Of a stretch of 64,000 nucleotides of DNA, positions 1-10,164 are shown in pieces (within the stretch, counting starts at the first letter, position 1; each line of letters opens with the position of its first letter). The position numbers and the translations under genes were made by a program. A model generated the notes under the pieces. It saw only the letters and a list, made by a program, of their open reading frames with translations. It was not told the DNA's origin and ran no database searches. Source of the stretch: Nageia nagi. Its lineage: Eukaryota > Pinophyta. Location of the stretch: NCBI GenBank assembly GCA_050084985.1, contig JBITNC010000001.1:131874001-131938000 (forward strand), written 5' to 3'.

Positions 1-690
1 TTTCAATAATTGAGCAATTTGTTTCTAGAATAATATAAGCATAACATCAATCATGAATTCATGGTTTCAAATCTATGTGCTATGAGGCATGGCAACAATG
101 AAAATCTTGAAAAGTTTATCCTGTGACTCAATAAGACATGGCAACAAATCAAAACTAAACTCATGGAAAAAGATGTAAAAAATATATTCAAGCATGCTAT
201 CATATTATTCTTACAATTTTATGTCATTGATTATACACATTTAGGATTTTCTAATAAGACATATAGGCTATTGGAAAAAGAAAAAGTCCTTATGAAATTA
301 GGGCTTGTGAAATATCAAGATGATGACAAGCCTAGGGCCAAGGATAAGAAAACACAATCACCAAAGAAAGATAAATCCATTCATGTAGCAGAAAAAGTAG
401 ATGAAAAGAAAGAAAGGAAATTCAAAAAGTTTCCTATACCTCCTAGGTTCATCTTGAAAGATATAATGGCAAAAGGACTATTACAACCTTTACCTAAGCG
501 AGAGGAAGATGAGTCAGCAGAGAGGCTAGAATAGTACAAGGAAGATAGATACTATGAATATCATCAAACTAAGAGGCATGCCACTAATGGGTGTGAAGGC
601 CAAAGAAACAAAATACAAAGGCTCATAGAGGATGTATTTTATTTATGTCCTACCAAAGTTAAATATATAGGGGAAGAGCAACATATCAAT
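1..690 (+). pseudogene. Tat-element gag, C-terminal part
   Basis: The frame reads as the end of a plant gypsy Gag: segments like NLEKFIL, TWQQIKTKLMEKD and LLEKEKVLMKLG precede a basic linker (Lys-rich, about 340-430) and a final PPRFILKDIMAKGLLQPLP segment. From about 556 a degenerate zinc-knuckle-like motif follows (YYEYHQTKRH then GCEG), in which the first Cys has become Tyr. Stops interrupt the frame near 133 and 532. Gag would form the virus-like particle and bind element RNA; here only a relic remains. The start is outside the window. The longest open piece (163-534, 123 residues) is only a fragment of it. Confidence 0.8.
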
Positions 691-1420
691 GTAATTTTTC
701 ATGAAGAAGTGTGTATAGCACTTACAAGAGGAAGACCAAGAGTAGCAACAGATCCTATCACATGTGAAAAGGAACTTCCTAAAGACCCAAGAAGTTTTGA
801 CCTCATTAAGCAACTCAAGAATACACAAGCCAAGGTTAGTTTTTTTGAATTGCTTCAAATTTTAGAACCTCATAGAGAAATGATGAATCAAATTTTCAAA
901 AATAGTCAGATAGATAGGAACATATCAATCACTACTTTTGCAAAAAAGGTAGAAATATGGAGTAAAGGAGATGTTACCAATTTTCACCCTAGTGAAAGGA
1001 CTAGCAAGGATGTAACCTGGTTACATCCATCATTGTTTATTGAATTGAATATCTTTGGCAATACAATTAAGAGATCATTGATAGATGGTGGGGTAGCTTT
1101 GAATGTTACCACCACTCACTTGCTTTAAAAGTTTGATCTAAATTTATTACCTCTAAGAGAAGAGACTACCATGAGAGTTAAGGGGTTTGATGGTGTTCCA
1201 AAGGAATGTGCAAGAATCATCACACTTCCAATCAATGTAGGAAACAAGGTGCTCTAGACCCTATTATACATTATGTATGGAAAACCTTATTTTAATTTCA
1301 TTCTTGGAAGACCTTGGATAGATGACATGGAAGGAGTAGCATCCACTTTGCATAGATGTTTCAAGTTTTATTTTGAAGAAAATGTTTACAAGGTAGAAGT
1401 AGATGACCAGATAGCCAAGT
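690..1420 (+). pseudogene. Tat-element aspartic protease
   Basis: An aspartic protease remnant. The catalytic D-S/T-G triad is represented by LIDGG (about 1078-1092), so the catalytic Asp is kept and the second position has become Gly. Downstream, in the same direction, are GFDGVPKECARIITLP and the flap-like FNFILGRPWIDDMEG segment followed by STLHRCFKF, which is characteristic of Tat-lineage proteases. Stops at 1126 and 1256 break it. In an intact element this enzyme would cut the Gag-Pol precursor inside the particle. Confidence 0.8.
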
Positions 1421-1424
1421 AATG

Positions 1425-2090
1425 CAATTATGTTCTCCTTGAGATATTTTTTATATATGATGCAAAGGATGAGGCTATCCTACCCAAGAATCATCAAATC
1501 TATAGAAAAGCATTATAGAGAATTAACATCAGGCATATCAAGTTTGGTTCATACACCATCATGGATGTTAGTAACATTAGTCCAAAGAGAGACATGGATG
1601 GATGGTAGGAGGCTTAGGAAAAGGATCACTCACACTCCTTTGGGCTCCATAAAGAACATTTATGGTACTCTTTAAAGCAAATCATAAAGGAAAATAAATG
1701 TTGCATCATTTTGTATCATGGAGATTATCACAATGGTCAGGTTAGTTGTATGTTATTAATGCAAGAAGATGAATGGGTAAGATATGATCAAAATTTCTTT
1801 GTTATTGAATGTGAAATAGATGGTGAAGATTCAATACATGCTATAGACTTATTTGATAATGATGATGCTTTCTTAAAATCTATGGGTGCTAGAACTGAAT
1901 ATCTAGCTAGGCATGAAAAGAAGACTCACAAATATTATCTAGATGTACATGCTTGCTTTGGTGAATCTATGGAAGATAAAATCAAAGGGTTGGGAGAGTT
2001 GCCATTTCCCACACCATTATAATCAGAGAGGAATTGGTTGAATGAAGAGATAAGGGAGGTTAACATTGGTTCTCAAGAGATACCATGATT
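1425..2090 (+). pseudogene. Tat-element protease-RT linker
   Basis: Between protease and reverse transcriptase lies coding-like sequence with two open stretches, 1430-1675 and 1711-2022. The latter contains an acidic segment (DGEDSIHAIDLFDNDDAF). No catalytic motif is visible. I interpret it as the linker between protease and RT of the same polyprotein because it is flanked by both and the reading direction is unchanged. It is not a separate gene. Confidence 0.5.
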
Positions 2091-3430
2091 CTTAAGAATA
2101 GGTAAGCTCCTTGAGGAACCTTTGCAAAATAAGTTGATTCAATCCTTTCATGATTATTCCAAATTATTTGCATGGTAATATAAAGATATGCCTAGATTAG
2201 ATGAAAATTTTGTGGTACATAACTTGGTTGTTGAAAAAGTAGCAATTCTTGTAAATCAAAAATTGAGAAAGATACCTTTTCAGATTTCTTTACTAGTTAA
2301 GAAGGAAATTAAGAAACTATTGGAAGTTGGCTTCATTAGGCCCATTGATTATTCAAACATTAGAGTATGTACTAATTTTAGACATCTCAATAAAACATGT
2401 TTGAAAGATGACTTGCCACTACCCAACATAGATATGATCATTGATAGTTTGATAATTTATGAGATGTTAACATTTATGGATGAATTTTTAGGATATAATC
2501 AAATCAAAATCAAGAAAAGTGATCAACATAAAATAACCTTTAGAACTCCTTAGGGAAAATTTTGCTACAAGGCAATGCCATTTGGTCTTAAGAATGTAGG
2601 GGCCACATATCAAAGAGCAATGATATCCATGTTCCATGACATTATTCATAAAATAGAGAGGTCTATGTAGATGATATCTTGATAAAATCAAAGAATAAAG
2701 AAGACCATGTCAAGGATGTAAAAACAACATTTGAAAGGATGAAGAAGTACAAGTTAAGAATCAAGCCTCAAAAATGTGTATTTGGGGTATCATTAGGAAA
2801 ACTCTTGGAACACATTGTCTCTAGGAGAGGGGTTGAAGTGGATATAAAGAAAATTAAGGCTATCACATAAATGTCTCCTCCTACAAATCTCAAACAATTG
2901 AGAAGCCTCCAAGGCAAGATCCAAGCTATTAGAATATTCATTTATCAATTAATAGATAAGATAGATCCTATGTCTCATTTACTTAAGAAAGAATTTGAGT
3001 TTAAATGGTATGTTAAGTGTTAAGAAGCATTTGATAAAATAAAAGAGTATTTGCTACATCCACTAATCTTAGCTCCATATAAGCATGGAGAACCCCTTTG
3101 GCTCTATGCCTTGGCTACAGAACATGCATTTGGGGTAATGCTGGCAAAAAAGGAAGTTGAAGATAAAGAGAGACCAATCTACCTTATTAACAGAACATTG
3201 AAAGAATATGAAACTAGGTACACACTTATTGAGAAATTATGTTAATGTATAGTGTTTGCTATTGGGAGGTTGAGGCATTATATGATCAATGGCACAACAC
3301 ATGTACTTGCTCAAGCATATCCATTAAGATATATAATTTCAAAAACATGCCTTAATGGAAGGTCAACAAAATGGATCATGCTACTTCAAGAGTTTGATCT
3401 CAAGTTTATGAAATAAAAATCAGTTAAAGG
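2090..3430 (+). pseudogene. Tat-element reverse transcriptase and RNase H
   Basis: Reverse transcriptase remnant. Seen in order: GFIRPIDYSN (about 2329), a CTNFRHLNKTC core and PLPNIDMIIDSL (fingers), FMDEFLGYNQIKI (Tat/gypsy YxQI region, first catalytic Asp), then the intact catalytic YVDD box at 2664-2675 and the HIVSRRGVEVD thumb motif. The ordinary RNase H follows at 3051-3245 (PLWLYALATEHAFGVML to RTLKEYETRYTLIEKLC), normally the domain that removes the RNA template. Stops at about 2176, 2551 and 2869 and a frame change near 2665 show it is dead. The enzyme would copy element RNA into DNA. Confidence 0.85.
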
Positions 3431-3559
3431 GTAGGCAGTTGTAGATTTTGTTATAGAGTTTCCCATAGAAGATAGTACAAAGATAAAAGAAGAATTTTAG
3501 GATGAATGTGCTTTGGTAGAAGCTAAAAAATGTATACAAGAGGATCACTTGTGGTATTC

Positions 3560-3960
3560 TTCTTAAGAAAACAAGACCACTAATGTTCTTTTCTCAGAGG
3601 TTTCAAAATATTGGAAAATGTATTTTTATGGATCATGGTGTATGCGAGGGTCAAGAGAAGGAATAGCATTGATATCACCTTAAAATGATGTTATTCCTAT
3701 GTCATGCAAACTATCAATTAAATGTACTAACAATATAGAAAAATATGATGCTCGCATATTAGGATTGAAAGCAACTATAGAGATTGGTGTTATGTATTTG
3801 CATATTTATGGGGATTCACATTTGATAGTGAATCAAGTCAATGAGATCTACAACACCAAGGATGAGAAAATTATTCCATACAAAGTCCTTGTTGCAAAAC
3901 TCCTTTCTTGATTTGAAGAGTATCAATTAGAAAATTGATAGATGCAATGGCAAGTGTAGC
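3560..3960 (+). pseudogene. Second, archaeal-type RNase H (aRNH) of Tat element
   Basis: A second RNase H copy follows the first. It starts at about 3610 with KYWKMYFYGSWCM (family FDGS; the catalytic Asp is now Tyr), then GIALISP, the CTNNIEKYDARILGLKATIEIG segment (family NNEAEYEAL) and the third acidic site in YGDSHLIVNQV, followed by TKDEKIIPY. An additional archaeal-type RNase H between RNase H and integrase is the known hallmark of the Tat lineage (Ogre, Retand, TatIV and relatives). It identifies the element more firmly than LTR features do. Confidence 0.8.
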
Positions 3961-4079
3961 TTAACTTATACCAATTGAGATAGAAGGTAGGGAGACCAAT
4001 TTCACAATCAAGAACTTGGGAGCTCCATCAATTGCTAAGTAGTACTTGAAAATGTTGCTCAAAATGTTGGTTATAAGGT

Positions 4080-5345
4080 AAGTCCTTGGTACCAACACAT
4101 ATTCAAATATTTGAGAGATAACTTTATTGATGCTACACTCAATAAGAAAGAATAGATTAGAATGAAAATGCTTGCTATGAAATATGTCATTATTAGTGAT
4201 ATACTTTATAAAAGATCATTTAATGATATTCTTTTAAGATGTCTTCATGATGAGGATATTGGAATAGCATTAGAGAATGCTCATGGAGGGGCATGTGGAA
4301 GTCATTTCAATGGGATATAAATATATGAAAAGTTGATTAAAATGGGTTATTGGTGTCCCACCATGGAGCATGGTTATTGTGAGCATGTTAAGAAGTGTGA
4401 GCAATATCAAAAACATGCACACTTAGAATTAATACCTAATCAAGAGTTGAACTATGTTACATCACCATGGCCTTTCTCAATGTAGGCTTTGGCTTTAATG
4501 GGTGTTATCAATTCTCCATCTAGTGAGGGGCACACGTTTATCTTGGTTGCCACCAAATACTACATTAAATGGGTTGAGGCAATTCCTTTAAACATAGCTA
4601 TACAAAAACATGTTATCAATTTCATCAAGGAATATATCATTTGTAGATTTTGCATACCTCAAACATTAATCATGGATAATGATGCAAATTTTATAGGAAA
4701 AGATATCAAAGAATTTTGTAAAAAGATGAAGGTTGAATAGAGATTCTTTTTAATTTACTATCCCCAAGGAAATGGACAAGTTGAAGCAATAAATAAAATA
4801 ATCAAGAAAATATTGGCAAAAACTATCAAAAAGCATGGTAGGGATTGGCATGATCAATTATCATATGATCTATAGGCATATATAATAAGTGAAAGAATAA
4901 TAATAGGTTCTACTTCATACTCTCTTATGTATGGTGATGAAGCAATCATTCCTCTTGAAATTGAGATCCCTTCTTTGAGAATTGCACTCAAAGATATCAT
5001 GAAGGAACCATAATAATGGGAAGCAAGGTTAAATTAGCTAGAGGCATTAGATAAGAAAATAATTAATGCACTAGAGCATCTCAGAACATATCAGCAAAGA
5101 ATAAAGAGGGCCTATGGAAAGAAAATGGTTCCCAAAGCATTTGAGGTTGGGGATATGGTTCTTTAAGAGAATGTTTCTAACACTAAAATAAGTGATGAAC
5201 TTAAAGGAAAGTTTGACCCAAATTGGGTTGGCCCATACATCATCACAAAGGTCTTTGATAGAGGTGTATATATATTGTCTACATTGGATGGGGAGGTTCT
5301 CAAAAATCTCATCAATTCTAGGCACCTAAATAAGTATCACATCTA
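4080..5345 (+). pseudogene. Tat-element integrase
   Basis: Integrase remnant that would insert element cDNA into the host chromosome. The zinc-binding HHCC domain is visible (LHDEDIG, GACGSHFNG at 4287-4314, CEHVKKCEQYQ at about 4381). The catalytic core follows: LALMGVINSPSSEGHTFILVAT (family WALDLMG, so the first catalytic Asp is lost), LIMDNDANFIGKDIKEF with its Asp intact at about 4672, and YPQGNGQVEAINKIIKK, which keeps the catalytic Glu. The C-terminal end is at about 5341, near LNSRHLNKYHI. No chromodomain is visible, as expected for Tat rather than chromoviruses. Several TAG and TAA codons disrupt it. Confidence 0.85.
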
Positions 5346-5544
5346 GGCAACCTATGAGTTGGCTCATGCATCTATTTTCATAAAATTATTACAATAGGAA
5401 TAAGAATTTAAATAGACTACACAAATTTAAAACAAAAGGTCATTTCAATGTTAGAAGAGGAGTGCCAATGTTCCATTTTTAGTAGGAAAGGATAACCCAT
5501 GGTCCTATTTCACAGTCATAAATAGCAAAAATAAAAATCATTAG

Positions 5545-5800
5545 ATACCCCTTGGTGCAGAGTTTCAACTCCAAAATCATAAATTTGCACACCTATTAGC
5601 ACAAAGTCTTGGCTCCCATATCATAATCCTAGTTTCATGCCCCTTGGCAGAGTCTTAGCTCCACCCCTCATTGCAATATGCCTCTTGGTGTAGAGTTTCA
5701 ACTCTCATACTCATTGCAATATGCCTCTTGGTAGAGTCTTAGCTCCTAGTTTTATCATTATTCCTCTTGGCAAGAAGTCCAACTTCCATAAGATCAATTG
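5545..5800 (+). repeat. Degenerate subrepeats in the 3' untranslated region (unit A)
   Basis: Imperfect ~50-60 base units sharing ATGCCTCTTGG, then a GAGT core, then TAGCTCC or CAACTCC. They occur between the end of integrase and the polypurine tract, a position where Tat elements are known to carry tandem repeats. The same block recurs at 6395-6640 inside unit B. The gag-only element has an analogous but much larger array at 56640. Confidence 0.7.
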
Positions 5801-6189
5801 ATAGAACCATCAATGACATGAGATGGTTGTACTTTACATATCAAAATATATCAAAAATATGGGTAATTATCATTGATGACTTCTTAGTATATGGCTATGT
5901 ACCCTAGAACTCTTTCTTTTAAATGTCATCATTGGAGCTCATGGAGCATATCAACATCAACTAGGGGCAACATGGTGGATGTCATAGGAAGGGGTTTTCT
6001 TAAACTCATACTTTTTGTCAATATGTTGCTCATCTTTCTTATATCTCTATCATAGTTTAGTATCAAAATAGATTGATTAGTGTTGGTATTATGCTTGTAA
6101 ATAATTATCAATTTTTGATTACTATGAAATATTGGTTGTACTTTGAATGAAAAATCTCAATGCACCTAGTGATTTTCAATTTCTCATCC

Positions 6190-6202
6190 AAAGTGGGGCA
6201 TC
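6190..6202 (+). other. Polypurine tract, unit A
   Basis: AAAGTGGGGCATC directly precedes an LTR-start sequence (TTTTATCACC for TGTTATCACC). The same 13 bases stand before the LTRs at 6936 and 58717, so this is the plus-strand primer site of the family. Here it precedes only a truncated LTR. Confidence 0.75.
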
Positions 6203-6236
6203 TTTTATCACCTAAAATTAATTTATGCATTTAATT
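6203..6236 (+). repeat. Truncated LTR start
   Basis: The first ~34 bases match the LTR beginning at 6936 (TATCACCTAAAATTAATTTA core). They then break off into unit B of the tandem duplication. The initial TG is mutated to TT. Confidence 0.65.
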
Positions 6237-6394
6237 TATTACTACAGGAATAAGCATGTGAGTAGATGGCACAAATTCAAAATAGAAGGTCATTTCAATA
6301 TCAAAAGAGGAGAACCAATGCTCCATTTTAGCAAGAAAGTACCACCCATGATCCTATTTCATAATAAAAAATAATAAAATTAAAAATTATTAGA

Positions 6395-6640
6395 TACCCT
6401 TGGTGTGGAGTTTCAACTCCCAGATTGTAAATTTGCATGCCTCTTGGTAGAATCTCAGATCCCACATCATCATATTAGTTTCATACCTCTTGGTAGAGTT
6501 TTAGCTCCACTCATTGCAATACGCCTCTTGGTGCAAAGTTTTAGCTCTCATACTCATTGCAATATGCCTCTTGGTGAAGTCTTGGCTCCTAGTTTTATCA
6601 TTATGCCTCTTAGCAGGAATTCTAGCTTCCATAAGATCAA
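6395..6640 (+). repeat. Degenerate subrepeats in the 3' untranslated region (unit B)
   Basis: Second copy of the CCTCTTGG...AGCTCC subrepeat block, with the same unit order as 5545-5800. The short open frames here (6405-6647 and 6514-6705) simply run through these repeats and are not genes. Confidence 0.7.
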
Positions 6641-6922
6641 TGGATAGAACCATCAATGACATGATATGGTTGTATTCCACATATCAAAATATATCTAAAA
6701 TATAGGTAATTATCATCAATGACATCTTGGTAGATGTCTATGGACCCTAGAACTATTTCTTTTATAGGTCATCATTAGAACTCATGGAGCACATATCAAA
6801 ATAGATTGATTAGTGTTGGTATTATACTTGTTAATACTTATTAATATTTAATTGCTATGACATCTTGGTTGTACTTTGAATGAAAAATATCAATGCACCT
6901 AGTGATTTTCAATTTCTCATCC

Positions 6923-6935
6923 AAAGTGGGGCATC
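6923..6935 (+). other. Polypurine tract, unit B
   Basis: AAAGTGGGGCATC immediately before the TG that starts the 3' LTR, identical to the tract at 58704-58716. Confidence 0.85.
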
Positions 6936-7712
6936 TGTTATCACCTAAAATTAATTTATGCATTTAATTTAATATATTAGGAAATTTATTCCCACACTTA
7001 TACACATCTAGTTCAAGAATATTAAAGTTATCTTGGATATGGTCAATATATATCATCGACTTATATATTCTTGTTTATGTAGGTACATGCTAACCTAAGG
7101 AGTAGGTCATATTATTATCTGTATAAATAGGGATCTAATAGTAAGTCCACATCAAGGAGATACATGATCCCATATCTAGCCTTGATGATGGTAGTCTTTT
7201 AGGTGTATCTTGACACCACCATTCAAGGTTAGGTTTATGTACTTCCTTATGAAAGTATCTTGATGATAGTTAGCTTATCTGAGTATCAAATTGAGATCAT
7301 TAAGAGATTGTGTAGAGACACAAAGTTAGTTCAAAATGGAATACAGTCTAACAAAGATCACCAATTCTCCTTTGTATATGAAACAAACCATTAATGCTCC
7401 TTTTGAGCATGTAATATATCACCCAAGGCCCTCTCTTTAGATCATCTTGCTCCATGACTCCAAGTGCAAACTCTATTGGTTATTGAGGCTTTATCATTGT
7501 CTTTAGTTCATTGATATTAGGTACATTACATGAGGTAAGTATACAAACTCAATCTTGTTTGGTGATGTCATTTTGATTCCAGTTCTTCATTATCTCTTAT
7601 ATCAACTTTTCTTGTTATAAATTGCTATCTGTTAACTTAGAATTTACAAATATCCTTTAAGACTATAGGTATTCATTTATTTGCATTCTCAAATACATTT
7701 TATTTGTAAATA
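6936..7712 (+). repeat. 3' LTR of the Tat element (about 777 bp)
   Basis: Begins TGTTATCACC after the polypurine tract and ends ...TTATTTGTAAATA, where the younger relatives at 52309 and 58717 end ...TTATTTGTAAACA. Conserved blocks shared with them are TATAAATAGGGATCTAATAG, AGTCCACA, ACATGATCCC, GAGGTAAGTATACAAAC and the terminal TTATTTGCA..CTCAA. CG sites of the relatives are mostly TG or CA here, which marks it as old and methylated. Confidence 0.85.
7122..7130 (+). promoter_or_regulatory. TATA box in Tat LTR
   Basis: TATAAATAG in the LTR, followed by GGATCTAATAGTAAGTCCAC that is also found downstream of the TATA motif at 52596. Conservation across old and young LTRs supports it as the core promoter of the family. 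Confidence 0.6.
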
Positions 7713-7734
7713 ATTAACATACCTTAATTCCTTT

Positions 7735-8330
7735 GAGAGTATATATATTATTTTCAAATTTGAATAGCATCTATAGCTTATGAAAATCCCAAATAATAAG
7801 GCCTAATATCATTAGCCATTGTATACCAAGGACCACATCACACCCACCTAATGGTAGAACATATATGTCTCTTTGCATGTTATAGTTACCCATACTGAGC
7901 TTGATATTATGACATTAGCCTTTGTAAAATATATTTCCTTCATTTCCTATCATCACCTCAAAATTATTCTATGGATAGATATAAGAGTAGTTATTTTTTG
8001 CCACATCAAGGTCCATAAAATTATGAGTGCTTCCTAATTCAAGTAATATTATCAACAATTTTACTTTGAAATATCCCTAAACTTTTATGGTTTGTGTAAA
8101 TGTAAACCCATAGAGGGTATTGTAAGAAATTTCAAAAACAAAAGCATGTTGTTCTAATTCTTGTTTAATATCTACCATGACATCCTCAAGAGCCTCTTTT
8201 GGTAGTTCCACAGGGGCATCTACATCCAAGATATATAATTTTTGAGTGGTACAATGATGGCCTAATGTAAATTTTTCATTGTAATTATAAGAAAGCCTTT
8301 TTTTCTTGCACTCCTCAATTTCACTAGGTG
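7735..8330 (-). pseudogene. Chromovirus-like zinc knuckle and protease, truncated by insertion
   Basis: On the minus strand: a decayed CCHC knuckle (LSYNYNEKFTLGHHC, first Cys changed to Ser), an acidic linker, then protease with LLELGSTHNFMDL (family LIDSGSTHNF; the catalytic Asp is replaced), NDIKLSMGNYNMQRDIYVLPLGGCDVVLGIQWL, and the family's WDF segment. The coding match stops a few codons after TLKGIK, at the Tat LTR end (7712). This pinpoints the nested insertion. Confidence 0.8.
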
Positions 8331-9180
8331 TTAATATTTTAATTGAAAAGGAGTGTGGTGGATTCTGACCACTATGATACGTTTATGGTTTCTAAGTGGT
8401 TTTCTTGGTATTTTATGTTGTACACTGAACTTATCCTTGATCAATTTGGCAAGCCCTATTACTATTATCATATTTCTATGATTGAAAATTTTGAATTCCA
8501 CTTGAATTTCTTCCTTTATACCTCTAATGAAATAACTATGAAAGAATGCCTCATCTAATCCTTTAGTAAGATTAGCAAGCCTTTCAAATTCATTTTGGTA
8601 TTCTCTCACCATAGTCATTTGGCATAATTAAGTGAGAGCATTAGTGAAATATTCAAAATAACTAGGACCAAATCTAATGAGGTTACAAATGAAATCCCCC
8701 CAACACAAGGTTCTATTTGCCTTTCCAAGTCATTGTACCATTTGATGGCTTTGCACTCTATATGAAAAGAGGGAAGGTTGACCTTTTGAGCATTAGGTAT
8801 TTAATTTAAGGAGAAATATTGCTCATCCTAATACAACTAGCTAATGGGATCTTTACCATCAAATATTGAAAAGTCTAATTTGGTTGTACATGGAAGAATA
8901 AAGTCTTGTTATAGTCCTTGAGAGTTATGGAAGCCTTTCCCAATATATGGGTGAGATTTATTTGATCCACTTGCATTCAATGATGTGTTATGAACTATGG
9001 CTTGCTCCATGAATTGAATCCTTCGATCCATAGTACCATATGAGGAAGTTATAGATTCTATTAACTTTTTGAGTTCATCAAGAGTAGTGGAGAGGTGAGA
9101 ATCACCTATCATATCCACTATTTAGTCTATTTGCTATGCTAATTTATCCATATCCAAGGATCCTTGACCATTAGCCATCT
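8331..9180 (-). pseudogene. Chromovirus-like gag
   Basis: The frame begins around 9118-9180 with a segment ending in an oligomerisation-like helix (LDELKKLIESITSSYGTMDRRIQFMEQ). After a decayed middle it gives the Retrotrans_gag signature at 8331-8618: VREYQNEFERLANLTKGLDEAFFHSYFIRGIKEEIQVE and then a hydrophobic GLAKLIKDKF helix. That is the particle-forming capsid core of plant Ty3/gypsy Gag. Stops separate the pieces, so it is a relic. Plus-strand open frames in the same place are shadows. Confidence 0.8.
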
Positions 9181-9735
9181 TACTATTTCAAGAACTACTA
9201 TTTTTAGAAATGAAAAAAGTGTATGGGTGATATATATCAAAATAATCAGCTCAAAAAAATAATAAAAATGAGATAGGTCCCAAAATGATGATTTTTTTCT
9301 AAAAAATTATTATTATAGGTAATGAATTGACCTTATTAGAATCACCTAATTCCTCATAGTTTGAAAGATAATGGCCTTTAAAGTTTTTTTCCATTTTAGT
9401 AGTTGGTATTTATGGTAAGGAAATTTAGGGTTCTATAAGGAAAAATATTTATTTTAGAAATGATGGTAGCTTACAATATGAAGGTCAATGCATAGGAAAG
9501 AGAAGGAAATCTTAAGGGCATGATATAGGAATGGCATAGTGCAAATGAGGGTCACGAACTATGGTGGAAGGATCTACCAAAATTTTTGAAAAAAAGGTAG
9601 AGTTTTGATTGTAAAATGGGAAAAATATAAGGTTCCAACTCAATGTGACCTTGATATTTTAGTAAAATTTTGGCAACATTTTAGATAGAAACACATAATA
9701 TCAATCCTCAATGGACCATAGGTGCCAAAATTTAA

Positions 9736-9747
9736 GCTCTAATACCA
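9736..9747 (-). other. Primer-binding site, tRNA-iMet type
   Basis: On the minus strand TGGTATTAGAGC follows the LTR end by two bases. The known plant initiator-Met tRNA site is TGGTATCAGAGC, so there is one C-to-T change. It would prime minus-strand DNA synthesis. Confidence 0.75.
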
Positions 9748-9749
9748 AA

Positions 9750-10162
9750 TGTTAGGAACTTGCAAGTTCCTAAATGGGATTCTCATTAAATAATAGTGAA
9801 AATGATAGCAAACATGTATTCCAATCTCACAACAAAAGCAACATAAATATGAATAGAACAAGATAGTAACAGAATCACTTTTACTAAATATACAAAATGA
9901 ATCGTGAGCCACTTCAAGGGGGCTATCTCCTTACAACTCAAATAGTATATTTTCTAATATGATAACTATTCTATTCCCACACATATTTATAGTCTACCTA
10001 CCCTAACCCTAATTGATTGCTCAATATAAAATGGTGATTCACCTTACAAATATGCCAATCCCCTTACAATTAATAAAAGGTGATATTCTAATTAATGATC
10101 TACTATAATCTAAGTAAATGTTAGGATATGGGATCCTAATATTTACAATCAACAACCCAACA
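9750..10162 (-). repeat. LTR of the chromovirus-like element (about 413 bp)
   Basis: Plus-strand edges TGTTAGGAAC... and ...CCCAACA give imperfect terminal inverted repeats (TGTTGGG on the minus strand against CCTAACA). The inner edge is fixed by the primer site. The outer edge is inferred from the CA terminus and from the point where the PMD frame resumes. It is the upstream LTR of the minus-strand element. Confidence 0.6.
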
Positions 10163-10164
10163 CA

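Larger units (their letters stand above)
5388..6970 (+). repeat. Tandem duplication of the element's 3' tail plus LTR edge
   Basis: Unit A (about 5388-6236) and unit B (about 6237-6970) match along their lengths. Both begin near ATTACNNNAGGAATAAG, carry AGGTCATTTCAAT, the same 'CCTTGGTG..GAGTTTCAACTCC' subrepeats, the same AATTTCTCATCC tail, a polypurine tract and the first ~34 bases of the LTR. Unit A's LTR start stops after about 34 bases and runs straight into unit B. Only unit B continues into a full LTR. Unit B is shorter by about 100 bases, mainly around 6790. Confidence 0.8.
1..7712 (+). mobile_element. Ty3/gypsy Tat-lineage LTR retrotransposon, 3' part, heavily decayed
   Basis: The domain order gag end, protease, reverse transcriptase, RNase H, second (archaeal-type) RNase H, integrase, untranslated repeats, polypurine tract and 3' LTR is seen on the plus strand. 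The second RNase H and the protease signature around GRPWIDDMEGV are known for the Tat lineage of plant Ty3/gypsy elements. The 5' LTR and start of gag lie outside the window. Every domain is broken by stops, mostly TAG or TAA where the family has Gln or Trp, so it cannot be active. The right end at 7712 (TA instead of the usual CA) joins a minus-strand chromovirus protease frame, so this element inserted into an older one. Its LTR is homologous to the LTRs at 52309 and 58717. Confidence 0.9.
7713..9747 (-). mobile_element. Chromovirus-like Ty3/gypsy element, 5' part (gag-protease), minus strand
   Basis: Reading leftward from its LTR at 9750-10162: a primer site, gag, a knuckle-like segment and the protease. 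It is cut off at 7713 by the Tat element. Its RT, integrase and other LTR would lie beyond the left edge of the window. The GGCDVVLGIQWL protease segment is typical of chromoviruses (Reina/Tekay type). It is therefore older than the Tat insertion. Confidence 0.8.

Noticed and set aside
163-534. 123-residue frame as an independent lysine-rich protein gene
   Set aside because: It is the C-terminal part of the Tat gag and continues out of frame-breaking stops on both sides with gag-like sequence.
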